Assembly (NCBI GenBank): GCA_964642485.1 | Contig: CAZXPA010000005.1 | Span: forward strand, 1 to 22,636 | DNA from: CAZXPA01 sp964642485 | GTDB taxonomy: Bacteria; Patescibacteriota; Patescibacteriia; UBA2591; UBA6264 | Direction: 5' to 3' | DNA length: 22,636 bases | Shown here: positions 6,113 through 12,909 of the stretch, piece after piece | Numbering within the stretch: position 1 is the first letter of the stretch | Layout of the letters: each line of letters begins with the position of its first letter | Translations under genes and position numbers: made by a program | The notes under the pieces: generated by a model | What the model saw: the letters and a program-made list of their open reading frames with translations, nothing else | The model's database searches: none | What the model was told of the DNA's origin: nothing

Positions 6113-6988
6113 ATGTTGGTTCATCTTAGAAAACTTATTCAACAAGCAGAAAAAGGGAAATATGCCTTAGGAGCTTTTGATACTTTTAATTTAGAAATAA
6201 CTTTAGGTATTGTTGAAGGAGCAAAGCAAGTTAGGTCTCCAATAATTATTCAGGTTACCCCAACAACTCTTAATTATGCTGGCATTAAGGCAATCGCCCA
6301 GATTATTCAAACAATTGCTAAAAATCAAGCCAAGAATCTCCCAATTGTTCTCCACCTTGATCATGGAAAAACATTTTTTGATGTGAGGGAATGTGTTAAA
6401 GCAGGGTTTTCTTCAGTTATGATTGATGCTTCGGCCTTACCCTTTAATAAAAATGTGGCCTTAACTAAAAAGGTGGTTAAATATGCTCATCGTCACCAGG
6501 TTTGGGTCCAGGGAGAATTAGGACGGGTTGTTAAAAAGAAACAGGAATATGTTAAATTCATTAATAGCCCAAAAGAATTTTTAACTGATCCTGATCAGGC
6601 TCAAGAATTTGTTAAAAAAACAAAAATAGATACCCTAGCAGTAGCGATTGGCAATGTTCATGGTCTCTATAAGATGAAGCATGGGGTGCCCAGACTTTTT
6701 TTGTCAAGATTAAAAGAGATTCAAAAAAAGGTTAACGTCCCCTTGGTTTTACATGGAGCTTCAGGAATATCAAAGGGCCAAATCAAAGAAGCCATTGCTT
6801 TAGGAATAAGAATTATAAATATTGATACCGAGATTAGGATGGCCTTTAGAAGAGGTTTAGTTCAAGCCCTTAAAAAAAAGCCAGGGGAATATGATCCAAG
6901 AAAGATTTTGCCCCCAGCAATTAAAGGGGTAGCCGAAGTAGTCAAAAACAAAGTTTTAATTTTTGATAGCAAGGATCGTCGTTTATGA
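6113..6988 (+). CDS. fba: Class II fructose-bisphosphate aldolase
   Basis: This 291-aa enzyme cleaves fructose 1,6-bisphosphate to the two triose phosphates using a catalytic zinc ion. The family pattern is clear: GAFDTFNLE near residue 20, HLDHGK at 81-86 (catalytic D83, zinc ligand H84), QGELG with zinc-region E135, GNVHGLY with zinc ligand H183, LHGASGI with zinc ligand H214, and the phosphate-binding IINIDTEIRMAF at 234-245. The VHG motif usually reads SHG or AHG, a small variation. It could act on tagatose bisphosphate, which cannot be excluded by eye, but the tpiA neighbour favours glycolysis. Its stop overlaps the next start by 4 nt (ATGA). No Shine-Dalgarno is seen. Confidence 0.95.
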   Translation: MLVHLRKLIQQAEKGKYALGAFDTFNLEITLGIVEGAKQVRSPIIIQVTPTTLNYAGIKAIAQIIQTIAKNQAKNLPIVLHLDHGKTFFDVRECVKAGFSSVMIDASALPFNKNVALTKKVVKYAHRHQVWVQGELGRVVKKKQEYVKFINSPKEFLTDPDQAQEFVKKTKIDTLAVAIGNVHGLYKMKHGVPRLFLSRLKEIQKKVNVPLVLHGASGISKGQIKEAIALGIRIINIDTEIRMAFRRGLVQALKKKPGEYDPRKILPPAIKGVAEVVKNKVLIFDSKDRRL

Positions 6989-7368
6989 TAATAAACATTT
7001 TGCTATTGCTGATTATTTTGTTTTCTTTGGGAGGCATTATTTTTATTATCGCTAGAAAATTTTTTTCCTTGGCTAACATTGACTTATCTCAGCTCCCAGA
7101 AGAAAGAATCGCTAAAGCAAAAAGAGATTTATTAGAAAGAAAAATTGGCCGTCAAATAGGGGAGTTGAATTATAAATTGAAAACAAAATTAGATGTCCTT
7201 AAACTTCACTGCAAAAAAGGGACTAAACTAGCAGGGATAAAAATAGTCCAAGGGTTTGATTTTTTAAAGAGAAAAGCAAAACCAAAAATTAAAAAAGGCT
7301 TGATTTTTTTAAGAAATAAGATAGAATTTGTTAAAAATAAGATTAAAGAAAAAAAGATGCTGGGATAG
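6985..7368 (+). CDS. Membrane-anchored, Lys-rich helical protein of unknown function
   Basis: I do not recognise this 127-aa protein. Residues 2-26 are a strong membrane helix. The remainder is hydrophilic, very rich in Lys/Arg and without Pro/Gly breaks for long stretches, so it should be a long basic helix on one side of the membrane. The start overlaps the fba stop (ATGA), implying coupled translation. The 3' end is unusual: the last codons, ATG CTG GGA TAG, run 10 nt into the tRNA-Thr gene, so the stop codon is part of the tRNA acceptor stem and its flank. Processing of the tRNA would remove the stop from the message. An ORF extended by chance up to the tRNA is possible but less likely given the clear membrane segment. 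Confidence 0.65.
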   Translation: MIINILLLLIILFSLGGIIFIIARKFFSLANIDLSQLPEERIAKAKRDLLERKIGRQIGELNYKLKTKLDVLKLHCKKGTKLAGIKIVQGFDFLKRKAKPKIKKGLIFLRNKIEFVKNKIKEKKMLG

Positions 7369-7431
7369 CTCAGTTGGTAGAGCACGAACATGGTAAGTTC
7401 GGGGTCGGGAGTTCGAGCCTCCCTCCCAGCT
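7359..7431 (+). tRNA. tRNA-Thr, anticodon GGT
   Basis: A complete cloverleaf is readable: acceptor GCTGGGA/TCCCAGC, D stem GCTC/GAGC, anticodon stem CGAAC/GTTCG with loop ATGGTAA, five-base variable loop, and T arm GGGAG-TTCGAGC-CTCCC. The discriminator base is T and CCA is not encoded. The 5' end overlaps the preceding coding region by 10 nt. Confidence 0.96.
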
Positions 7432-7435
7432 TTTC

Positions 7436-7519
7436 GGGTGGGTAGCAAAGCGGTCAAATGCAGCAGACTGTAAATCTGCCGGCTATGTGCCTTCGCAGGT
7501 TCGAATCCTGCCCCACCCA
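7436..7519 (+). tRNA. tRNA-Tyr, anticodon GTA
   Basis: Acceptor GGGTGGG/CCCACCC, anticodon stem GCAGA/TCTGC with loop CTGTAAA, the long variable arm expected of a bacterial class II tRNA-Tyr, and T arm GCAGG-TTCGAAT-CCTGC. The discriminator is A and CCA is not encoded. It lies 4 nt after tRNA-Thr, so the two are one transcript. Confidence 0.96.
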
Positions 7520-7528
7520 TTTTTAAAT

Positions 7529-7601
7529 GCCTGGGTAGCTCAGTTGGTAGAGCAACGGTTTTGTAAACCGTCGGTCGTCGGTTCGAGTCCGACCTCAGGC
7601 T
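7529..7601 (+). tRNA. tRNA-Thr, anticodon TGT
   Basis: Acceptor GCCTGGG/CTCAGGC with one G-U pair, D stem GCTC/GAGC, anticodon stem ACGGT/ACCGT with loop TTTGTAA, and T arm GTCGG-TTCGAGT-CCGAC. The discriminator is T and CCA is not encoded. With the GGT tRNA upstream it covers ACA and ACY Thr codons. Confidence 0.96.
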
Positions 7602-7625
7602 ATTAATAGAAGATAAAAATAAAAT

Positions 7626-7781
7626 ATGTCTCAGGATAATTTAATAAAATTAGAATGTTCTGAATGTCACCGGATAAATTATTATACTCGAAAAAATAAA
7701 AAAAAGGTTAAAAAGCGTTTGGAACTTAAGAAATATTGTCGTTGGTGCCGAAAACACACTCTTCACAAAGAAACAAAATAG
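7626..7781 (+). CDS. rpmG: 50S ribosomal protein L33, zinc-binding form
   Basis: This 51-aa ribosomal protein sits on the large subunit near the E site. Four cysteines in two CxxC pairs, C11-x2-C14 ([13 protein letters not shown]) and C38-x2-C41 ([10 protein letters not shown]), mark the zinc-ribbon form. [11 protein letters not shown] and the closing LHKETK are typical of L33. Placement between tRNA-Thr and tRNA-Trp follows a widespread bacterial arrangement (tRNA-Trp and rpmG beside secE-nusG), although secE is not the next gene here. No Shine-Dalgarno precedes the ATG. Confidence 0.95.
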   Translation: MSQDNLIKLECSECHRINYYTRKNKKKVKKRLELKKYCRWCRKHTLHKETK

Positions 7782-7788
7782 CTCATCT

Positions 7789-7859
7789 GGGAGTGTAGTT
7801 TAGTGGTAGAATAACTCTCTCCAAAAGAGTAGGCCGGGGTTCAATTCCCTGCACTCCCG
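7789..7859 (+). tRNA. tRNA-Trp, anticodon CCA
   Basis: Acceptor GGGAGTG/CACTCCC, a D stem GTTT/GAAT relying on G-U pairs, anticodon stem ACTCT/AGAGT with loop CTCCAAA, and T arm CGGGG-TTCAATT-CCCTG. The discriminator G is the standard Trp identity base in bacteria. Anticodon CCA reads only UGG, in line with UGA being a stop. CCA is not encoded. Confidence 0.95.
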
Positions 7860-7882
7860 TTTTTTAATAAACATAAATAGTC

Positions 7883-9028
7883 ATGCCTGACAAAGATTAC
7901 TACAAAATTTTAGGAGTTGATAAAAACGCTTCAGATATAGAGATTAAGAGAGCCTTTCGCCAATTAGCTCAAAAATATCATCCAGATAAAGCCGGTGGTA
8001 GTACTGAGAAGTTCAGAGAGGTTAATGAGGCCTATCAAACACTTTCTAATTCTGAGAAGCGAGGAATGTATGACCAATATGGTCCAGCCTTTGCTCAGGC
8101 TCAGGCTCAGGGTGGATTTAGTGGTTTTGACGGTTTTCGTGATTGGGCTAGTTGGGCTGAGGCCATGAAAAGTAGTGGGACAAGAATTGATTTTGAAGAT
8201 CTTGGCCTTGGTAATCTTGGTAATCTTTTTGAAGATTTTTTTGGCTTTAGTCGGGCTCGAAGAGAACCCGGGTATCGAAGAGGCCGGAATATTGAAGTAG
8301 AATTAAGCGTGGATTTTCGTGAGGCAATTTTTGGCACAGAAAAGAAGATTAAATTAGGCCGATATGTAAAGTGTAAAAAGTGTGATGGGGCCGGAGCTGA
8401 TCCAGGCAGTAAATTTGTTATTTGTCAGACTTGTCAGGGTCAGGGGCAAGTTGTCCAGTCGCGCTCAACCTTTTTCGGCGCTTTTCAAACAACCACGGTT
8501 TGCCCAAGGTGCCGGGGTCAAGGGAGAATTTCTGAAAAAGAATGTCAGACTTGCCAGGGCCAAGGGCGAATAAAAAAGATTTCAGAGATAAAAATAAAGA
8601 TTCCCGCCGGGATTAATCAAGGACAATCAATTAGGATTTCTGGGCAAGGTGAGGCTGGAGAAATTGGGGCTCGGCCAGGGGATTTATATATAACAGTTTT
8701 GATTCGAGCAGATTCTGAATTTAAGCGTCAAGATAATAATATTTTTTCAGAACAAGAAATTTCCATTTCTCAGGCTGTCTTAGGTGATAAGATAGAAATC
8801 AAGACCATAGATGGCTCAGTAAAATTAAAAATCCCAGCTGGCACCCAATCAGGCCAAGAATTTCGGTTAAGAGAAAAAGGTGTTCCCCGTTTAATTATTA
8901 GAAGAGGCTTGGCCGCTAAAACTCGGAGCAGGGGCGATCAAATAGTTAAAATCAAGATTAAGGTGCCTAAGCACTTAACTAAAAAGCAAAAAAAATTGTT
9001 AGAAGAATTGGGGGAGGAGGGTTTATAA
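7883..9028 (+). CDS. dnaJ: Chaperone protein DnaJ
   Basis: This 381-aa Hsp40 co-chaperone delivers unfolded proteins to DnaK and stimulates its ATPase. The J domain (residues 4-68) carries H33-P34-D35. A Gly/Phe-containing linker with aromatic and acidic segments (about 77-125) follows. The zinc-finger domain has four CxxCxGxG repeats at C164, C181, C207 and C221. The C-terminal substrate-binding and dimerisation domains complete a type I DnaJ. Between KGVPRL and SRGDQ, normally adjacent or only a few residues apart, there are roughly ten extra residues (IIRRGLAAKTR). No dnaK or grpE is adjacent. The start lies 23 nt after tRNA-Trp, in the place where many bacteria have secE. Confidence 0.96.
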   Translation: MPDKDYYKILGVDKNASDIEIKRAFRQLAQKYHPDKAGGSTEKFREVNEAYQTLSNSEKRGMYDQYGPAFAQAQAQGGFSGFDGFRDWASWAEAMKSSGTRIDFEDLGLGNLGNLFEDFFGFSRARREPGYRRGRNIEVELSVDFREAIFGTEKKIKLGRYVKCKKCDGAGADPGSKFVICQTCQGQGQVVQSRSTFFGAFQTTTVCPRCRGQGRISEKECQTCQGQGRIKKISEIKIKIPAGINQGQSIRISGQGEAGEIGARPGDLYITVLIRADSEFKRQDNNIFSEQEISISQAVLGDKIEIKTIDGSVKLKIPAGTQSGQEFRLREKGVPRLIIRRGLAAKTRSRGDQIVKIKIKVPKHLTKKQKKLLEELGEEGL

Positions 9029-9031
9029 AAT

Positions 9032-9135
9032 CATGAGAACATGTTAACATGAAAACATGAGAACATAAAAATAAAAAAAGTTTTGCTAAGTAAAAATTTA
9101 ATGTTCAAATGTTACAATGTTCTAATGTTATAATG
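9032..9135. repeat. AACATNNN-type inverted repeat element, copy 2
   Basis: The left arm (9032-9066) is CAT-N3 followed by four AACAT blocks separated by GTT, GAA and GAG. The right arm (9101-9135) is four ATGTT blocks separated by CAA, ACA and CTA, then ATA-ATG. Both arms are exactly 35 nt. The 34-nt core is A/T-rich with no strong hairpin. The element fills the dnaJ-DUF8128 spacer and ends 8 nt before the next start. Confidence 0.88.
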
Positions 9136-9143
9136 ATTAATGT

Positions 9144-10514
9144 ATGAATATTACCATTGATTTAAATTTTTTGTCATACTTACTTGAGGGACCCTATTAT
9201 ACTATTGTTCAGCGGGTTTTTATTTTTATTATTGTCCTTTTAGTTTTCTATTTTATCTGCCGAATAATTTGGAAACACTGGTCGAAACATATACGAAGCA
9301 GATATTTAGCTACTCAAAAGTATGTTTTATTAGCAATTGATGTTCCCAGAGATAACCAACAAGGACCTGAAGCAGTTGAAAGATTATTTTCTCATCTGGC
9401 CGGGATAAAAGTTAAACCCAGTTTACATGAAAAATACATTCTCGGCCAAACCCAGCTAGATGTTTCCTTAGAGATAATCAGTTTGGAAGGGCAAATCCAA
9501 TTTCTTATTTATGCCCCAATCCAATATCGTGACTTAATTGAGGCTGCAGTTTATGCTACTTACCCGGGGGTTGAAATTTCTGAGTTTGAAGATTATACTA
9601 AAGCCTCACCAGTTAAATTCCCAGACAAAGAATATGATCTCTGGGGAACTGACCTTAAGCTCTATAACAAGAACCCCTATCCAATTAGAACTTATCCTAA
9701 TTTTGAGCATACTTTGACCAAGGAATTAAAAGATCCAATGATTGATCTTTTGGAAATTTTAGGAAAACTACAAAGGGACGAACAGGTCTGGATACAATTT
9801 ATTATCAGGCCAATTGGCTCAGAATTAAAAAAGAAAGGAGAAGAAATTGTTGCAGGATTAATGGGAAGCAGGGCGGCTCCTCAAGAATTGGCAGATAAGA
9901 GCTTGGGGGCGCTAGTTAAGATTGGGCAGGGATTATCAGATTTCTTTTCAGACGTTTTTGGCCTTTCGGCAGACATTTCTTCAGAGGAAAAAAAAGAAGA
10001 AAAAAAACCTCTTTCGCCAGGAGAAAAAAGAGTTATTGAAAGTATCCAAGCAAAAATATCTAAAATTGCTTTTGACACTAAAATTAGATTAATTTATTTA
10101 GCCAAAAAACAGGCCTTTAGTAGGGATCGAGGAATAATTGGTGTTTTAAGCGCTTTTAATTCAGTTAATACTTTAGATATGAATGGTTTAGAGCCGGATA
10201 AGAAGAAAACCGTTAAGCAGCGAGATGATAAAGCAGTTGTCCGCCGACGAATTGAAGCCAGAAAAATAGCTATTGCTGCTGCTTACAAAAAAAGAGCTCG
10301 CTTCTGGCAGGTTGAAGTACGGGGCTTTAGAAGAATAATTAAAAAAATAACAAAGTTTTTAACTATTAGCTGGCTCAAGAAGAAAATAAGTATTTTAAAC
10401 ATTGAAGAGCTGGCCACTCTTTATCATTTTCCAGTGGTTGTTCTTAAACCTCCTTTGATCAAAAAAACGGGCAGCAAAAGAGGTGAACCACCATTTGGCT
10501 TGCCAGTTAAGTAA
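9144..10514 (+). CDS. DUF8128-like membrane protein (associated with VirB4/TraG-type ATPases in CPR)
   Basis: This 456-aa protein has one membrane helix (about residues 20-43) and a large cytoplasmic part. The segments LLAIDVPRDNQQGPEAVERLF (about 62-82), the YPGVEISEFEDY segment and the C-terminal EELATLYHFP (about 421-430) followed by a Pro-rich end resemble proteins I know from Patescibacteria as DUF8128. There they occur fused to or beside HerA/VirB4/TraG-like ATPase domains of conjugation- or pilus-type machines. No Walker A motif is present here, so this protein would need a separate ATPase. The neighbours (dnaJ, rsmI) give no functional clue. Residues 277-291 are a charged E/K linker. 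The family call rests on memory of these motifs, and a role in DNA or protein translocation is inference. Confidence 0.6.
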   Translation: MNITIDLNFLSYLLEGPYYTIVQRVFIFIIVLLVFYFICRIIWKHWSKHIRSRYLATQKYVLLAIDVPRDNQQGPEAVERLFSHLAGIKVKPSLHEKYILGQTQLDVSLEIISLEGQIQFLIYAPIQYRDLIEAAVYATYPGVEISEFEDYTKASPVKFPDKEYDLWGTDLKLYNKNPYPIRTYPNFEHTLTKELKDPMIDLLEILGKLQRDEQVWIQFIIRPIGSELKKKGEEIVAGLMGSRAAPQELADKSLGALVKIGQGLSDFFSDVFGLSADISSEEKKEEKKPLSPGEKRVIESIQAKISKIAFDTKIRLIYLAKKQAFSRDRGIIGVLSAFNSVNTLDMNGLEPDKKKTVKQRDDKAVVRRRIEARKIAIAAAYKKRARFWQVEVRGFRRIIKKITKFLTISWLKKKISILNIEELATLYHFPVVVLKPPLIKKTGSKRGEPPFGLPVK

Positions 10515-10517
10515 AGT

Positions 10518-10625
10518 CATTACAACATGAGAACATGAGAACATGATAACATTCTCTGCCTTTGGCAGATAAGGAAATATTTTAAAATAAATGTTCAAAT
10601 GTTCCAATGTTAAAATGTTCAAATG
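10518..10625. repeat. AACATNNN-type inverted repeat element, copy 3, ending in the rsmI start codon
   Basis: The left arm (10518-10552) is CAT-TAC then four AACAT blocks separated by GAG, GAG and GAT. The right arm (10591-10625) is four ATGTT blocks separated by CAA, CCA and AAA, then CAA-ATG. That final ATG (10623-10625) is the start codon of rsmI. Both arms are exactly 35 nt. The core contains TCTGCC-TTT-GGCAGA (10555-10569). Confidence 0.9.
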
Positions 10626-11357
10626 AAATTATATATCGTTGCCACCCCAATCGGAAACCTCAAAGACGTTACATTACGAGCGTTAGAGATTCTCAAGAGC
10701 GTAGACTTGATTCTTTGTGAAGATACTCGCCAGACAAAAAAACTTTTAGATCATTATAAGATAAAAAGATCTTTACTTAGTTATCACCAGCATTCAAAGA
10801 TTAGCAGACTTAACCAGATTTTTAAATTACTTGAACAAGGCAAAGACTTAGCTTTAGTTTCAGATGCTGGTACTCCAGGTATTTCTGACCCGGGGAATAA
10901 ATTAATCAGTCAGATAATTAAGCAATCAGTAATCAACCCCGAAAGAAAGCAAGCTCCCTACGGGGCAGGCCATCGGCAATCAGTAATTGTTGTTCCAATT
11001 CCTGGCCCCTCAGCTTTAACTACCGCCTTGAGTGTTTGTGGATTCCCTGCTGATAAATTTATTTTTTACGGATTTTTACCCCAGAAGAAAAGAAAAGAAA
11101 AGATATTAAAGGAAATAGTTGATAGTAAAATAACATCTGTTTTTTATGAGTCCCCTTATCGGATTATAAAGACCTTAAGGAAATTAGAAGAATTAGGTTT
11201 GAATAAAAAAATAGTTGTTTGCCGAGAATTAACCAAAAAGTTTGAAACTGTTTACCGAGGAACCATTACAGAGGTGATTAATCAGCTTAATAAAGACACG
11301 ATTAAAGGTGAGTTTGTTATAGTTATATCAACCCCCTCCTCCAACACCCGATGTTGA
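10623..11357 (+). CDS. rsmI: 16S rRNA (cytidine-2'-O)-methyltransferase RsmI
   Basis: This 244-aa SAM-dependent enzyme of the tetrapyrrole methylase fold 2'-O-methylates C1402 in the 16S rRNA decoding region. The family pattern is plain: LYIVATPIGNLKDVTLRALEIL at the start, CEDTRQTKKLL, LVSDAGTPGISDPG at 78-91 and VPIPGPSALTTAL at 124-136. Between the last two, residues about 102-119 (INPERKQAPYGAGHR region) are extra. They correspond to a 54-bp insert with 12-bp direct repeats that keeps the frame. The protein is a little shorter than E. coli RsmI (286 aa) because the C-terminal helical part is reduced. Its last residues, TPSSNTRC, are coded by a hairpin element. The start codon belongs to repeat copy 3. 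Confidence 0.95.
   Translation: MKLYIVATPIGNLKDVTLRALEILKSVDLILCEDTRQTKKLLDHYKIKRSLLSYHQHSKISRLNQIFKLLEQGKDLALVSDAGTPGISDPGNKLISQIIKQSVINPERKQAPYGAGHRQSVIVVPIPGPSALTTALSVCGFPADKFIFYGFLPQKKRKEKILKEIVDSKITSVFYESPYRIIKTLRKLEELGLNKKIVVCRELTKKFETVYRGTITEVINQLNKDTIKGEFVIVISTPSSNTRC
10922..10987 (+). repeat. In-frame 54-bp insertion in rsmI flanked by 12-bp direct repeats
   Basis: GCAATCAGTAAT occurs at 10922-10933 and again at 10976-10987, exactly 54 nt apart. Between them lie CCCCG (10937-10941) and CGGGG (10961-10965), a short inverted repeat. The added 18 codons interrupt a conserved region of RsmI without breaking the frame. The arrangement looks like a small element with a target-site duplication, or a tandem duplication that later diverged. 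Confidence 0.8.
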
Positions 11358-11391
11358 GGAGGAGTGAAGCGACGGGAAAACATCGGGTGTT
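11335..11391. repeat. Two mutually exclusive hairpins over the rsmI stop codon
   Basis: CCTCCTC+AACA (11335-11346, one C bulged) can pair with TGTT+GAGGAGG (11352-11362). Alternatively AACACCCGATGTT (11343-11355) pairs perfectly over 13 bp with AACATCGGGTGTT (11379-11391). Both use 11343-11355. The rsmI TGA (11355-11357) lies in the overlap, and metG starts 12 nt after the second stem. No T-run follows. Confidence 0.75.
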
Positions 11392-11403
11392 AAATAATTT
11401 AAA

Positions 11404-12909
11404 ATGAAAAAATTCTATATCACTACGCCAATTTACTATGTTAACGCCAAGCCGCACATTGGTGGTGCTTATACCACTATTGCTGCTGATGTTTTAGCTC
11501 GCTGGCATCGGATGAAAGGTGAAAAGGTTTTCTTTTTAACCGGGACAGATGAACATGGGCAGAAGATAGCTCAGGCAGCCAAAAAACAGAATACCACCCC
11601 TCAGAAGTTATGTGATCAAAATTCGGCCAGATTTCAAGAAGTTTTTGATACTTTAAAAATTTCTTATGATAGGTTTATTAGAACGACTGATTCAGAGCAT
11701 GAGAAAATGGTTGTTCAGGTTTTTAAAAAACTTCGAGATAAGAAATTAATTTACAAGGGCACCTATAAAGGACTTTATTGTATTGGTTGCGAAAGATATT
11801 ATACAGCTAAAGAATTGGTTAATGGTAAGTGCTCGATTCACCAAAAAAAAGCAATTACTCTTTCTGAAGAGTGTTATTTTTTTAAATTGTCTAATTTCCA
11901 GCAGCCTTTACTTAAACTTATTAAAAATAATAAATGGGTAATTGAACCTGAAGAAAGAAGGAATGAGGTTTTGGGATTTTTAAAGTCAGAAAAATTAGAA
12001 GATTTGGCTATTTCACGAGAAAAAGTGGAATGGGGCATTCCTGTTCCTTGGGACAATTCACAAACAATCTATGTTTGGATTGATGCTTTATTAAATTATT
12101 TGTCAGGTGTTGGCTGGAAAGGTCAGTCTAAAAAATGGCCTAAGGACTGGCCGCCAACAGTTCAATTAATTGGTAAAGATATTTTAAGATTCCATGCCGT
12201 GATTTGGCCAGCTATTTTATTGAGTTTAGAAGCCCCTTTGCCAAAAAAACTTTATGCTCATGGATTTTTTACTATTGGAGGGAGAAAGATGAGTAAATCC
12301 TTGGGTAATATTATTGACCCCGAAGAAATGGCCATGACCTTTAGAGCTGATGCTTTACGTTGGCTCTTGCTTTCAATTTTTCCCTTTGGTCAGGATGGTG
12401 ATATTTCTCAGTCTAAATTTTATGATAAATATAATGCAGACCTGTCTAATGGTTTGGGCAATTTACTTAGGCGTGTTTTAACCCTGGCTCTAAAAAGTAA
12501 AAAGAAGTTTTCTCCACCGCCAAAGACCAGTTATAAGTTTAAGCGAAAGACAGCTTTAATCTGGCGAGCCTACCGGGAGTCTCTTGATCAATTGAAATTT
12601 GAAGTAGCTTTAGCTAGTATTTGTGATTTGATTACTTTTTGTGACAGATATATTGACCAGGAAGAACCCTGGAATTTATTTAGACAAGATGTTGAGAAGT
12701 ACCGAAAAGTCCTGTATAATTTACTTGAGAGCTTACGTCATCTAGCTTGGCTAATCCAGCCATTTATGCCAGAGAAAAGTAATCAGATTTTTGAATGTCT
12801 GGGTCTTCTTGGCCAGGAGAAGAAAAAGTCTTTAGCCAAAGGAAGCCAATGGGGGAAAACAGAATTTAAGAAAATTAATCAAGGCGAAGTATTATTTCCT
12901 AAACTATGA
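11404..12909 (+). CDS. metG: Methionyl-tRNA synthetase
   Basis: This 501-aa class I synthetase charges tRNA-Met. The HIGH box reads H18-I-G-G21 within PHIGGAYTTIAADVLARW, and the KMSKS loop is at 295-299 (GRKMSKSLGN). TGTDEHGQKI (46-55), a Met-pocket and ATP-site segment, is intact. The connective domain holds a single zinc knuckle, C126-x2-C129 and C143-x2-H146. The enzyme ends after the anticodon-binding helical domain and lacks the C-terminal tRNA-binding/dimerisation domain of E. coli MetG. The short monomeric form is common in reduced genomes. Its stop overlaps the cvpA start (ATGA). No Shine-Dalgarno precedes the start. Confidence 0.97.
   Translation: MKKFYITTPIYYVNAKPHIGGAYTTIAADVLARWHRMKGEKVFFLTGTDEHGQKIAQAAKKQNTTPQKLCDQNSARFQEVFDTLKISYDRFIRTTDSEHEKMVVQVFKKLRDKKLIYKGTYKGLYCIGCERYYTAKELVNGKCSIHQKKAITLSEECYFFKLSNFQQPLLKLIKNNKWVIEPEERRNEVLGFLKSEKLEDLAISREKVEWGIPVPWDNSQTIYVWIDALLNYLSGVGWKGQSKKWPKDWPPTVQLIGKDILRFHAVIWPAILLSLEAPLPKKLYAHGFFTIGGRKMSKSLGNIIDPEEMAMTFRADALRWLLLSIFPFGQDGDISQSKFYDKYNADLSNGLGNLLRRVLTLALKSKKKFSPPPKTSYKFKRKTALIWRAYRESLDQLKFEVALASICDLITFCDRYIDQEEPWNLFRQDVEKYRKVLYNLLESLRHLAWLIQPFMPEKSNQIFECLGLLGQEKKKSLAKGSQWGKTEFKKINQGEVLFPKL

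Noticed and set aside
7626..7859. Expectation of secE-nusG after rpmG and tRNA-Trp
   Set aside because: The next gene is clearly dnaJ, and no SecE-like short membrane ORF exists between 7782 and 7882.
11455..11466. HIGG instead of HIGH in MetRS as a loss-of-function change
   Set aside because: The last position of this box varies in MetRS and related class I enzymes. The rest of the catalytic motifs are intact.
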